Assembly: GCA_003150355.1 (NCBI GenBank)
Contig: QAMJ01000014.1
Location: 145,068 to 209,067 of the forward strand
DNA from: Clostridiales bacterium
GTDB taxonomy: Bacteria > Bacillota > Clostridia > Oscillospirales > Oscillospiraceae
Direction: 5' to 3'
Length of the DNA: 64,000 bases
Shown: piece after piece, positions 16,297 through 25,189 of the stretch
Numbering within the stretch: the first letter of the stretch is position 1
How the letters are laid out: each line of letters starts with the position of its first letter
Position numbers and translations under genes: made by a program
Notes under the pieces: model-generated
The model's database searches: none
Told to the model about the DNA's origin: nothing
The model's input: the letters and a program-made list of their open reading frames with translations, nothing else

Positions 16297-17451
16297 TTAT
16301 CTTTTCTTCTTGCCGAAGATGCTCTTGCCGGATTCGCCGTCAAGGTCACCCATTGACGCGGCGAACTGACGCAGCAGCTCTTTCTGCGAGGAAGTCAGGT
16401 TCTTCGGCGTCCTGATATTCACCGTGACGAACTGGTCGCCGCGGCCGTTGCCGCGGACATACGGAATGCCCTTGCCGCGTATACGGAAAGTCGTGCCGCT
16501 CTGCGTGCCCTCGGGTATGGTCAGCTTCACCCTGCCGTCAAGCGTCGGGACCTCAATCTCCGCACCGAGTGTCGCCTGAGCAAAGTTGATGTCCTGCTCG
16601 AGCAGGACGGACGTGCCGTCACGCTCGAAGCGCTCATGCTGGCGGATCAGTACCGTGACGATGAGGTCGCCTGCGGGGCCGCCGTTAGAGCCTGCGTTGC
16701 CCGCGCCGCTGACGGAAAAAGCCTGACCGTCGTCGATACCAGCAGGGATATTGACCGTCAGCTTATGCTGGCGGCGTATCTTACCCATACCGCGGCAGGT
16801 CTTGCACGGCTGGTGGATGATCTTGCCGGTGCCGCGGCACTTCTGGCACGGACCCATGGACTGCACCGCGCCGAACGGTGTGCGCTGCGTGGTCTTGACT
16901 GTGCCGCTGCCCTTGCAGTCGGGGCATATCTCCGGCGTGGTACCGGGCGCGCAGCCCGTGCCCTTGCAGTCGGGGCACTGCTCGATGCGTGGAACGGTGA
17001 CTTCCTTCTTGCAGCCGAAAGCCGCTTCCTCAAAGCTCACGGTCACAGTGGTCTCTATGCTCTCGCCGCGTCTCGGCGCGTTCGGATTGCTGCGGGTGCT
17101 GCCGCCGCCGAAGCCGAAGCCGCTGAACATGTCGCCGAATATATCGCCCAGATCGCCGAAGCCGCCGAAACCGCCGAAGCCTGCGCCGCCTGCGCCGCCC
17201 GCACCGCCGAAACCGGCGTTCGGGTCAAAGGCCGCATGACCGAACTGATCGTACTTCTTGCGCTTCTCTGGGTCGGAGAGAACTTCATATGCCTCATTGC
17301 CCTCCTTGAAGCGCTCCTCACAGGCCTTGTCGCCGGGGTGCAGATCAGGGTGGTTCTCCTTGGTGAGCTTCCTGTATGCTTTTTTTATCTCATCGGCCGA
17401 GGCGTCCTTGCTGACGCCCAGCACCTCGTAATAGTCTCTTTTATCAGCCAT
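16297..17451 (-). CDS. dnaJ: Chaperone protein DnaJ
   Basis: A 384-aa type I Hsp40 that delivers clients to DnaK and stimulates its ATPase. It has an N-terminal J domain (residues 1-70) with the essential HPD in ENHPDLHPGD, then a Gly/Phe-rich stretch (GFGGAGGAGGAGFGGFGGFG), four CxxCxGxG zinc repeats (CPDCKGTG, CPDCKGSG, CQKCRGTG, CKTCRGMG at about 145-215) and C-terminal substrate-binding beta domains. It is the last gene of hrcA-grpE-dnaK-dnaJ, 173 bp after dnaK. It is expected to be under HrcA/CIRCE control. Confidence 0.97.
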   Translation of the reverse strand: MADKRDYYEVLGVSKDASADEIKKAYRKLTKENHPDLHPGDKACEERFKEGNEAYEVLSDPEKRKKYDQFGHAAFDPNAGFGGAGGAGGAGFGGFGGFGDLGDIFGDMFSGFGFGGGSTRSNPNAPRRGESIETTVTVSFEEAAFGCKKEVTVPRIEQCPDCKGTGCAPGTTPEICPDCKGSGTVKTTQRTPFGAVQSMGPCQKCRGTGKIIHQPCKTCRGMGKIRRQHKLTVNIPAGIDDGQAFSVSGAGNAGSNGGPAGDLIVTVLIRQHERFERDGTSVLLEQDINFAQATLGAEIEVPTLDGRVKLTIPEGTQSGTTFRIRGKGIPYVRGNGRGDQFVTVNIRTPKNLTSSQKELLRQFAASMGDLDGESGKSIFGKKKR

Positions 17452-17571
17452 TTTGTCTTCGCAGCCTCAGCGCCGCTGTGCGCCTTGGGCTGCCCACACC
17501 TCCTATGCGACCCCAAAAACATCGGACTGCATGGAGCCTTTTTATTCGATACGCGCGTAGCTTAATACGCA

Positions 17572-17606
17572 CTCTTGAGGCGGAGTGCTGCACCCCGCCT
17601 CAAGAG
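17572..17606 (-). other. Hairpin between dnaK and dnaJ
   Basis: Long inverted repeat with arms 17572-17587 and 17591-17606 and one mismatch. It has no T run, so it is more likely an mRNA-processing or partial-termination hairpin setting dnaK above dnaJ. Confidence 0.5.
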
Positions 17607-17624
17607 GTTATTTCTGCTTGGGAA

Positions 17625-19484
17625 TTACTTCTTGTCGTCATCCACGACGGTGTAGTCAGCGTCGTAGTAGTCCTGGCCGCCCTGTGCGCCTGCACCGGGG
17701 TTCGCGCCGCCGGCCTGATTGGGATCAAAGCCTGCGCCCTGTGCGCCGCCCGCTGCCTGATACAGCTTCTCGGAGACCTTGTAGAAGGCCTGGGTCAGCT
17801 CCTCAGTCGCGGCCTTGATGGCTGCGGTGTCGGTGCCGGTGAGTGCCTGCTTGAGTGCGGAGAGCTTGGTCTCGACTTCGCTCTTGTCGGCTGCGTCGAG
17901 CTTGTCACCCATCTCATTGAGGGTCTTCTCGGTCTGGTAGACCATCTGGTCGCCCTGGTTGCGGACGTCGACCTCTTCCTTGCGCTTTGCATCCTCTGCA
18001 GCGTACATCTCGGCTTCCTTGACTGCCTTGTCGATGTCCTCCTTGGACATGTTGGAGGAAGCGGTGATGGTGATGTGCTGCTCCTTGCCTGTGCCGAGAT
18101 CCTTTGCGGAGACGTTGACGATGCCGTTTGCGTCTATATCAAAGGTGACTTCAATCTGAGGAACGCCGCGGCGTGCCGGGGCGATGCCGTCCAGATGGAA
18201 GCGGCCGAGGCTCTTGTTGTAAGCGGCCATCTCGCGCTCGCCCTGCAGGACGTTGACCTCAACGGAGGTCTGGTTGTCTGCCGCGGTGGAGAAGACCTGG
18301 CTCTTTCTGGTGGGGATGGAGGTGTTGCGCTCGATGAGCTTGGTGAACACGCCGCCGAGGGTCTCAATGCCGAGGGACAGAGGAGTGACGTCGACGAGGA
18401 CGATGCCCTCAACGTCGCCGGTCAGAACGCCGCCTTGGATAGCTGCGCCGATAGCAACGCACTCATCGGGGTTGATGCCCTTGAAGCCTTCCTTGCCGAT
18501 AAGGGACTTGACCATGTCCTGAACTGCGGGGATACGGCTGGAGCCGCCGACGAGCAGGACCTTGGTGATGTCGCTGGGCTTAAGGCCTGCATCGGACAGA
18601 GCCTGCTTCACAGGGCCGCTGGTCTTTTCGACGAGGTGGTGGGTCAGCTCATTGAACTTTGCACGGCTCAGAGTAACATCGAGGTGCTTCGGGCCGGTGG
18701 CGTCTGCGGTGATGTAAGGCAGGTTGATGTTCGAGGTGGTCACGCTCGAGAGCTCGACCTTTGCCTTCTCGGCTGCCTCACGCAGTCTCTGCATTGCGAC
18801 CTTGTCTGCGCTCAGGTCGATGCCCTCGGTCTTCTTGAACTCGGAGACGAGGTAATCGGTGATGCAGGCGTCGAAGTCATCGCCGCCGAGGCGGTTGTTG
18901 CCGGCAGTCGCGAGAACATCGATAACGCCGTCGCCGATCTCCAGAACGGAGACATCGAAAGTGCCGCCGCCGAGGTCGTAGACCATGATCTTCTGATCGG
19001 CCTTTTCCTTATCCAGACCGTAAGCCAGAGCGGCTGCGGTCGGCTCGTTGATGATACGCTTGACATCGAGACCCGCGATCTTGCCGGCGTCCTTGGTTGC
19101 CTGACGCTGAGCGTCGGTGAAGTATGCGGGGACGGTGATAACGGCCTCGGTGACGGGGCTGCCGATATAAGCTTCGGCGTCTGCCTTCAGCTTCTGCAGG
19201 ATCATTGCGGAGATCTCCTGCGGGGTGTAGGACTTGTTGTCGATATTGACCTTGTAGTTGGAGCCCATCTCACGCTTGATGGAGGAGATGGTGCGGTCGG
19301 GGTTGGTGATGGCCTGACGCTTTGCGACCTGGCCTACCATACGCTCGCCGGTCTTTGCGAATGCAACGACGGACGGAGTGGTACGTGCGCCCTCGGCGTT
19401 TGCGATGACGACGGCTTCGCCGCCCTCCATAACTGCTACGCAGCTGTTAGTTGTGCCCAAATCTATTCCTATGATCTTACCCAT
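17625..19484 (-). CDS. dnaK: Molecular chaperone DnaK (Hsp70)
   Basis: A 619-aa Hsp70. The ATPase domain (residues 1-380) contains IGIDLGTTNSCVAV, VYDLGGGTFDVSVLEI and LLVGGSSRIPAVQ. The substrate-binding domain begins after the interdomain linker VLTGDVEGIVLVDVTPLSLG. The low-complexity tail is rich in Gly, Ala and Gln and ends DYTVVDDDKK. It binds exposed hydrophobic segments in the cytoplasm in ATP-driven cycles with DnaJ and GrpE. The ATG at 19484 has a GGAGG site. It sits between grpE and dnaJ in the heat-shock operon. Confidence 0.98.
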   Translation of the reverse strand: MGKIIGIDLGTTNSCVAVMEGGEAVVIANAEGARTTPSVVAFAKTGERMVGQVAKRQAITNPDRTISSIKREMGSNYKVNIDNKSYTPQEISAMILQKLKADAEAYIGSPVTEAVITVPAYFTDAQRQATKDAGKIAGLDVKRIINEPTAAALAYGLDKEKADQKIMVYDLGGGTFDVSVLEIGDGVIDVLATAGNNRLGGDDFDACITDYLVSEFKKTEGIDLSADKVAMQRLREAAEKAKVELSSVTTSNINLPYITADATGPKHLDVTLSRAKFNELTHHLVEKTSGPVKQALSDAGLKPSDITKVLLVGGSSRIPAVQDMVKSLIGKEGFKGINPDECVAIGAAIQGGVLTGDVEGIVLVDVTPLSLGIETLGGVFTKLIERNTSIPTRKSQVFSTAADNQTSVEVNVLQGEREMAAYNKSLGRFHLDGIAPARRGVPQIEVTFDIDANGIVNVSAKDLGTGKEQHITITASSNMSKEDIDKAVKEAEMYAAEDAKRKEEVDVRNQGDQMVYQTEKTLNEMGDKLDAADKSEVETKLSALKQALTGTDTAAIKAATEELTQAFYKVSEKLYQAAGGAQGAGFDPNQAGGANPGAGAQGGQDYYDADYTVVDDDKK

Positions 19485-19585
19485 TGTGAATTCCTCCTGA
19501 TATATGTGGATTTGTTTTTTACTGAGAATTATATACTAAAACCGCAGTGCGGTAATAGCTGAATTGATTGTGCTGCCGGGGATAC

Positions 19586-20212
19586 TTAGTTCGCAACTTT
19601 GACCATTGCAAATCTGATTACTTTATCGCCCATCATAAAGCCCTTCTGGAACACCTCGACGATCTCGTTCTCGCCCTTTTCCTCGTCCTCAACGTGCATA
19701 ACGGCGTTGTGGAAAGCGGGGTCGAACTTCTTGCCGAGACACTCTATCTCGGTCACACCGAGCTTTTCCATCGTGACGTTGAACTGATTCATTATCATCT
19801 CAACGCCGCGCCGGTAAGCCTCGTCCTCAGTGGACTGTGCCAGTGCGCGGACAAGATTATCATAAACCGGCAGGAATTTCTTGAGCGTTTCGGCCTTGAC
19901 ATCGCCGTACAGACTGTCCTTTTCCTTCTGGCTGCGCTTGCGGAAGTTATCATACTCGGCGCAGATGCGCAGGTACTTGTCGTTGAGCGTGTCCATCTCG
20001 GCCTTGAGGTCGGGCTTCTTTTCTTCTTTCTTTTCCTTGCCTTTTTTCTCCTCGGGCTTCTTCTCTTCGGCCTTTTCAGCTTCCGGCTTCTTGCCGTCGG
20101 CTTCCTTGGCTTCTATTTCGGGCTCCTCGGTCTTGACCTCTTCCTTTATTTCATCGGCGGCAGGAGCCGTCTGCTTCTTTTCTTCTTTCTTATCCTTGCT
20201 CATTGTGGTCAT
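19586..20212 (-). CDS. grpE: Nucleotide exchange factor GrpE
   Basis: A 208-aa GrpE, which releases ADP from DnaK. The first 70 residues are an unusually long Lys/Glu-rich, probably disordered tail; residues about 75-120 give the long dimerisation coiled coil (LKAEMDTLNDKYLRICAEYDNFRKR); and the C-terminal beta domain ends VIRFAMVKVAN. Starts at 20212 or 20203 are both possible. It overlaps the end of hrcA, implying translational coupling. Confidence 0.95.
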   Translation of the reverse strand: MTTMSKDKKEEKKQTAPAADEIKEEVKTEEPEIEAKEADGKKPEAEKAEEKKPEEKKGKEKKEEKKPDLKAEMDTLNDKYLRICAEYDNFRKRSQKEKDSLYGDVKAETLKKFLPVYDNLVRALAQSTEDEAYRRGVEMIMNQFNVTMEKLGVTEIECLGKKFDPAFHNAVMHVEDEEKGENEIVEVFQKGFMMGDKVIRFAMVKVAN

Positions 20213-21278
20213 CCCCCTTGATTATCAGTTTGTTGTGCATGCCCTCTGGCGGCGTCTCACCGCTGCCGAGCCTGCGCGAGAGCCCCGCGGCAAGTATGCT
20301 GAGCTTCGCGGCGACCGCGGAATAATCCATCCTCGTCGGCCCTACCACACCAATCAGCCCGCGGGTGTTGTCACCCGCGTCATAGCTTGCGATGACGACG
20401 CTTGAATCCTTGAGCTCCTCGGCCACGTTCTCCGGTCCTATGAGCACCTTGATGCCCACATCGTCTCTAAGCTCCTCAGGCGGGAGGATGTATCCGCCGC
20501 CGGAGAGATAGCCCATGAGCTTGTGCGCCTTGTCCGGGTCGCGGTACTCCGGCTGATTGAGCAGCCTGTTTTCGCCCGTCACGTAAGCGGAGGGAGCATG
20601 TGCCCCGCTGAGGACTTCTATCGCGAAAGCGGAGATAACGGAGGTCAAACCGATCGTATCGTCCGCCGCGCGTTCGGTGGTGTTTATCAGAAGCGAGGTG
20701 ATCTGATCCTCGGTGATATCGGTGAAGTTGGAGTTAAACAGCGCCGAGAGCCGCTGCACGAGCCGCTGATCCACCGAAAGCGGAAGATGCACGAGCTTGC
20801 TTTTGACGGAATTGTCGCTGAGCATCAGGACGATAATAAAGGTGTTTGCGTCAACATAAATGAGGTCGACGCGCTTTATCGTCACGGCGGCGCGCGTTGT
20901 GAGCGCGAGCGCCGGGTAATCGGTGAGCTGCGAGGCGAGGCGGCTTATATCGCCGATCGTATCATCAAGCTGCTGAAGGCGCTGATTCATGCGGCGGTTT
21001 ATATCCTCCGTCTCCTCAGTGCTGAGCTTCTGCCGCTGCATAAGCTCGTTCACATACATCCTGTACCCTTTAGGTGTCGGGACACGTCCGGCTGAGGTGT
21101 GCGGCTGCTCGAGATAGCCGAGGCTCACAAGCTCGGCAAGCTCGTTTCTTATCGTGGCGGAGGAGCAGCCGAGCCCGGCAGTCTGCGCAATGGTCTTGCT
21201 GCCGACAGGCTCTGCCGTCTGGATATACTCATCGACAACTGCCGCAAGTATTTTCTTTTTTCTCTCACTGATCGCCAT
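20190..21278 (-). CDS. hrcA: Heat-inducible transcription repressor HrcA
   Basis: A 362-aa repressor of class I heat-shock genes that binds CIRCE and is stabilised by GroEL in the family. The N-terminal winged helix (MAISERKKKILAAVVDEYIQ, then GCSSATIRNELAELVSLGYL, then PHTSAGRVPTPKGYR) is canonical; the C-terminal part includes the LIGPEN dimerisation region and ends with the GVVGPTRMDYSAV motif. I use the ATG at 21278; a GTG at 21305 lies within the CIRCE leader. It is the first gene of the dnaK operon and overlaps grpE. Confidence 0.96.
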   Translation of the reverse strand: MAISERKKKILAAVVDEYIQTAEPVGSKTIAQTAGLGCSSATIRNELAELVSLGYLEQPHTSAGRVPTPKGYRMYVNELMQRQKLSTEETEDINRRMNQRLQQLDDTIGDISRLASQLTDYPALALTTRAAVTIKRVDLIYVDANTFIIVLMLSDNSVKSKLVHLPLSVDQRLVQRLSALFNSNFTDITEDQITSLLINTTERAADDTIGLTSVISAFAIEVLSGAHAPSAYVTGENRLLNQPEYRDPDKAHKLMGYLSGGGYILPPEELRDDVGIKVLIGPENVAEELKDSSVVIASYDAGDNTRGLIGVVGPTRMDYSAVAAKLSILAAGLSRRLGSGETPPEGMHNKLIIKGDDHNEQG

Positions 21279-21321
21279 TTTATACCTGCCGAACCTTTTT
21301 AGCACTCACTGCATCTGACTG

Positions 21322-21348
21322 TTGGCACTCTTGCCTTTCGAGTGCTAA
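21322..21348. promoter_or_regulatory. CIRCE operator
   Basis: TTGGCACTC-N9-GAGTGCTAA matches the CIRCE consensus with one change in the left arm. A further half-site TTAGCACTC lies at 21299-21307. It is the HrcA-binding site of the heat-shock operon. Confidence 0.93.
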
Positions 21349-21375
21349 TATACCATCGCTGCGCCTCTTTGTCAA
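21347..21375 (-). promoter_or_regulatory. Promoter of the hrcA operon
   Basis: On the minus strand, TTGACA (21370-21375), a 17-bp spacer and TATATT (21347-21352). The -10 abuts CIRCE, so bound HrcA would block initiation. Confidence 0.85.
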
Positions 21376-21441
21376 TAGTTTCGTCGGCCTTCTTATATAT
21401 AATTCACAGAAAATACAAGAAGTTTTTGCACAAATATGAAC

Positions 21442-21469
21442 AGCTCCTCAGGCAAAAGCCTGAGGAGCT
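21442..21469 (-). terminator. Hairpin after the AI-2E-family gene
   Basis: AGCTCCTCAGGC / GCCTGAGGAGCT, 12-bp arms with an AAAA loop; the T tract is poor. Confidence 0.6.
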
Positions 21470-21491
21470 TAAAATCAAAATCTGTTTAGTT

Positions 21492-22769
21492 TTATGCCTT
21501 CTCGCCGGGCTCCGCATCTGCGTGCTTCACGGGCTGGAGCGTTGCGGGGTCGATGTAATCGACGTCCATATAGTCCTCCGTCTCATACGGCAGGTCGCTG
21601 CGCTTGAGCTTCCTGTCAATGAGGTTATTGATGAGCGTGTAAATAACAACGAACACCGGCACACCGAGGAGCATTCCCCAGAAGCCGAACAGCCCCGCGC
21701 CGAGGATGATGGAGAACATGACCCAGAAGCCATTGATGCCGATGGAGCTGCCGAGCACTTTCGGGCCGATGATGTTGCCGTCGACCTGCTGGAGCACAAT
21801 GATGAAAATAACGAATATCAGGCACTTGAACGGATCGACCAGCAGCACCAGTAGCGCACTCGGCACAGCGCCGATGAACGGACCGAAGAACGGGATGACG
21901 TTCGTCACGCCGACGATGACGCTTATCAGCAGCGCATATGGCATGCGCAGCAGGACGCAGCCGATGTAGCAGATAAGGCCTATGATCGCCGAGTCGAGGA
22001 GCTTGCCGTTTATGAAGCCCATGAAGGTCTTGTCGGTGAAGTCGAGCCCGTCGAATATCTTCTTCACGGTCTCAACGGAGAAGAGCGTGTACATGACGCG
22101 CTTGGCGTTTGCCTTGAAGGTCTCCTTGCTGCCGAGCATATAGACCGATACGATGATGCCGATGACGAGGTTATATATCGCCATCACGACATAGTACACA
22201 CCCGCGCCGACATTGGTGATAAGGTTGCCGAGACCGGGGAGCACGGTGTTCTTGAGCCAGTTTGCGAGGAACTCGTTCATATCGCCCAGCGCCTGGACGG
22301 CGTACTCTTCAATTTCCGGGTAGTCCTCAAGCAGCTTCGTCAGCCACTGAGTGCCGTTGTCTATGTAGGTCGGGCTGTTCACGACGATCGTTTCAATGCT
22401 GCTGTACAGCTGCGGGATGATGAGGTAGATCAATGCCGCTATGACCGCCAGCATTATGATTTCCGAGAAGAGGATCGACATCCCGCGCGCGAAGCCGTGC
22501 CCGTCGGAGCGCTTGTTCTTCTTATAGAGCTTTGACGCCAGCGGATGGAAGAGCTTGTTTTCAAGCGTGCGCACGAGCGGCCCGAGCAGATAGCTTATCA
22601 CAAGACCCCAGATAAATGGGCTGAGGATCTTAAAGAGCGCGCTTATCGCACTGCCGACGGCGCCGATATAGTTGAGCGCCATATAAAACAGTATCGCCGC
22701 GGCAACAACGCAGAACGCTGTTATACCCCAATAGAGATACTTTTTATCCCATCTGAACGGTCGTCTCAT
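21492..22769 (-). CDS. AI-2E family transporter
   Basis: A 425-aa inner-membrane protein of the AI-2E (PerM/YtvI) family, with two N-terminal helices, a long soluble stretch (residues about 110-190) and five or six C-terminal helices. The signatures are FIWGLVISYLLGPLV near residue 55 and the family core GVTNVIPFFGPFIGAVPSALL near residue 290, followed by QQVDGNIIGPKVLG. Characterised members include the AI-2 exporter TqsA and Na+/H+ antiporters, so the substrate is open. It is a single gene. Confidence 0.88.
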   Translation of the reverse strand: MRRPFRWDKKYLYWGITAFCVVAAAILFYMALNYIGAVGSAISALFKILSPFIWGLVISYLLGPLVRTLENKLFHPLASKLYKKNKRSDGHGFARGMSILFSEIIMLAVIAALIYLIIPQLYSSIETIVVNSPTYIDNGTQWLTKLLEDYPEIEEYAVQALGDMNEFLANWLKNTVLPGLGNLITNVGAGVYYVVMAIYNLVIGIIVSVYMLGSKETFKANAKRVMYTLFSVETVKKIFDGLDFTDKTFMGFINGKLLDSAIIGLICYIGCVLLRMPYALLISVIVGVTNVIPFFGPFIGAVPSALLVLLVDPFKCLIFVIFIIVLQQVDGNIIGPKVLGSSIGINGFWVMFSIILGAGLFGFWGMLLGVPVFVVIYTLINNLIDRKLKRSDLPYETEDYMDVDYIDPATLQPVKHADAEPGEKA

Positions 22770-22859
22770 ATACGGTTTTCCTCCAATGCCAGCTTCTTTT
22801 GTATAACTTATTGTACTCTGCGGCGTTTGTTGCCGTCAATATGTGATTTGTAAATTTTT

Positions 22860-23160
22860 GATGCGCGGATGCGGAGACTCGGAAATAAAGCAATGCTAAT
22901 TTTATGTAAACTGAATTTGGCGACGCGGTAACATTTTATTCATTTCTTTGTGTTGAAAACCCTGTTGAAAGTGTTAAAAACTCTCCTTGCCATCAGCATT
23001 CGGCGCTATACGCCGGTATTGCATATTTTGTCGTATCCGCTCGAAATTCCCATAATTTTGTAAACCGAAACATAGATACTCTTTGCCGCACATAGCTTTA
23101 AACAAGCAACTCAGCCCGCCCCGGCAAAAATCTTTACGACTTTTTTATTGCGGCAAACGC
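22860..23160. other. Gene-free spacer with TGTTGAAA repeats
   Basis: About 300 bp without a credible gene. Three related octamers, TGTTGAAA (22951 and 22963) and TGTTAAAA (22972), lie in tandem. They look weakly like degenerate DnaA boxes, but no replication gene is near. Confidence 0.3.
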
Positions 23161-23176
23161 CGCATGGAGGAACGCT

Positions 23177-24325
23177 ATGAAACGTCTGCTGCCGCTCGTC
23201 ATTTTGATCTCGGTGATATTCACGCTTGCTTCTCCCTCGGCTTTTGCGCTCGACGCTGACGGGCGCGCCCAGCCGGAGGTCAGCGCCCCCTCGGCGCTCC
23301 TGATGGAAAAGGAGACGGGGACTGTCCTCTATGAGAAAAACGCGCATGAGCCGGGCTTTCCCGCGAGCATCACGAAAATAATGACGATGCTGCTCATCGT
23401 GGAGGACATCGAAGCCGGCAGGCTCAGGCTTGATGACACGGTCATCGCAAGCGAACGCGCGGCATCCTTCGGCGGCAGCTGCGTGTACCTCGAAGCAGGG
23501 GAGCAGATGAGCGTCAGCGATATGCTCAAATGCATCGCGGTCGTCTCGGCAAACGACTGCGCGGTCGCTATGGCGGAGCACATAAGCGGCAGCGAGGAAA
23601 AGTTTGTCGAGCGCATGAACAAGCGCGCGAAGGAGCTTGGGCTTGAGAACACGCACTTTTCCAATTGCAGCGGACTGTTTGATGACGGCGCGCACTTCAC
23701 CACCGCCTACGATGTCGCGCTCATGTCCCGCGAGCTTATAAAGCATGACCTTATCAAGGACTATACGACCATATGGATGGACAGCATCCGCGGCGGGGAG
23801 TTCGAGCTGAGCAACACCAATAAGCTCGCCTACTGGTACCCCGGCTGCACGGGACTCAAGACCGGCTATACCTCGACCTCGCGCTACTGCCTTTCCGCGA
23901 CCGCCGAGCGCAACGGCGTGGAATATATCGCCGTCGTCATGCACTGCGAGACGAGCGACTCACGCAACAAGGACGCGGAGGCGCTGCTCGACTACGCCTT
24001 TTCAAGCTTCCGCCTGTGCCCGCTCAATGACGGCGTGCTGCTGCCGGATGTCCATGTCGAGCTTGGCCGTGCCGAAAACGTCAGGGCCGAGTACACGGGC
24101 GACAGCGTTGCCGTTATCCCCAAGGGCGGCGAACCGGAATATAAATTGGAACTGCGCCGCAGCGTGCCCGCCCCGGTGAGTAAAGGCGACAGGCTCGGGA
24201 CGCTGACTGTAAGCGCCGACGGCCGTACCGTCGCGGAGGTGCCGGTGTGTGCCGCGGAGGATGTGCCGCGGCTCGGCTTCTTTGGCTTCTTCGCCCGCCT
24301 CGCCGCGGGAATGTTCGCGATATAA
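23177..24325 (+). CDS. D-alanyl-D-alanine carboxypeptidase (class A low-mass PBP, DacF-like)
   Basis: A 382-aa serine peptidase trimming the terminal D-Ala from peptidoglycan stem peptides. An N-terminal signal peptide (MKRLLPLVILISVIFTLASP, cleavage near AFA) directs it outside. The active-site motifs are SxxK as ASITKIM near residue 61, SxN as SAN in VVSANDCAVAM, and KTG as LKTGYTSTSRYCLSA. A C-terminal PBP5-like beta domain and a last hydrophobic anchor (FFGFFARLAAGMFAI) follow. It is monocistronic, with a strong terminator. DacF-type homologues are often tied to sporulation cortex, but vegetative roles are equally possible. Confidence 0.93.
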   Translation: MKRLLPLVILISVIFTLASPSAFALDADGRAQPEVSAPSALLMEKETGTVLYEKNAHEPGFPASITKIMTMLLIVEDIEAGRLRLDDTVIASERAASFGGSCVYLEAGEQMSVSDMLKCIAVVSANDCAVAMAEHISGSEEKFVERMNKRAKELGLENTHFSNCSGLFDDGAHFTTAYDVALMSRELIKHDLIKDYTTIWMDSIRGGEFELSNTNKLAYWYPGCTGLKTGYTSTSRYCLSATAERNGVEYIAVVMHCETSDSRNKDAEALLDYAFSSFRLCPLNDGVLLPDVHVELGRAENVRAEYTGDSVAVIPKGGEPEYKLELRRSVPAPVSKGDRLGTLTVSADGRTVAEVPVCAAEDVPRLGFFGFFARLAAGMFAI

Positions 24326-24358
24326 ACTTGCCCCCGCCGAACCCGGCGGGGGCAAGTT
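24325..24358. terminator. Terminator between carboxypeptidase and MerR genes
   Basis: AACTTGCCCCCGCCG / CGGCGGGGGCAAGTT (15-bp arms, 4-nt loop) between convergent genes. Confidence 0.8.
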
Positions 24359-24363
24359 CGTAT

Positions 24364-25185
24364 TTATGCAACAGGTATGCTTATCTCGGTGACGAACTTC
24401 TCTCTGTCGCTCGTGATGCCGTAGTCTATCATCGTTATCTCGCGCGAGAACCCGGACGGCTTCATACCGTGCGCGCGGATACGCTCCATGAGCCGCCGGT
24501 ACTGCTCCGCTGCCTCCGTGTGGCTGCCGCGGAAACGCACCGATACGCACTGCGTCTCCGGCAGAAGAACGGTTTTGCCGTCGAACCTGTCCTCATCGTC
24601 GAGGATGAGGAACACTCCGTCATACTGCTCGAAGCTCCCCGCCTCAAGGTTCTCCGCCGATATCCCGACGCCGACCTTGCCGAGGAACAGCGCCGTCTCC
24701 GCCTGTGACTGCTCAAGCTCGCGGATCGGCATCTCCATGTCGAGAGAGCTGCTGATCTTCAGCGCCGTGTCCATCCATACTATGCGCATCGCGGGAGAGG
24801 CGGCGTATTTTATCACGTCAAGCTCCGAGTCCTGCGCGTCGCGGATACGGCGCAGGTTGTTGTCTATCCGCCGCTCGATGCGCTGGAGCTCGAGCCGCTT
24901 CCTTTCGATCTCAGCCTTCTGCTGGCGCAGCTTTTCTTCCATCCTGTCAATGTCGCGGTTTTTCAGAAAATCCGATATCTCCGGCAGCGGCATGTCCAGC
25001 TCGCGCAGATAGCGTATGGTGTTGAGCACCTCAAACTGGCGCACGCTGTAATACCTGTAGCCCGTGTCGGGGTCGACGCGCTCCGGCGTCAGCAGGCCGA
25101 GGCTCTCATAATACCTCAGGCTGCTGACGCTGATGTGGAACAGCTTTGCCATATCCCCGATCTGGAACAGCTTCGGCATTTCCAT
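24364..25185 (-). CDS. MerR-family regulator with GyrI-like effector domain
   Basis: A 273-aa BmrR-type activator. Residues 5-75 form the MerR winged helix (IGDMAKLFHISVSSLRYYESLGLL, DPDTGYRYYS); residues about 85-120 are a dimerising coiled coil; and the remainder is a GyrI-like small-molecule-binding domain. Such proteins bind cationic drugs and twist a 19-bp-spaced promoter into an active form. Its start is 4 bp after the end of the MATE efflux gene in chromosomal order, with MATE upstream on the same strand. The pair reads as an efflux pump with its drug sensor, co-transcribed. Confidence 0.88.
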   Translation of the reverse strand: MEMPKLFQIGDMAKLFHISVSSLRYYESLGLLTPERVDPDTGYRYYSVRQFEVLNTIRYLRELDMPLPEISDFLKNRDIDRMEEKLRQQKAEIERKRLELQRIERRIDNNLRRIRDAQDSELDVIKYAASPAMRIVWMDTALKISSSLDMEMPIRELEQSQAETALFLGKVGVGISAENLEAGSFEQYDGVFLILDDEDRFDGKTVLLPETQCVSVRFRGSHTEAAEQYRRLMERIRAHGMKPSGFSREITMIDYGITSDREKFVTEISIPVA

Positions 25186-25189
25186 TCTG

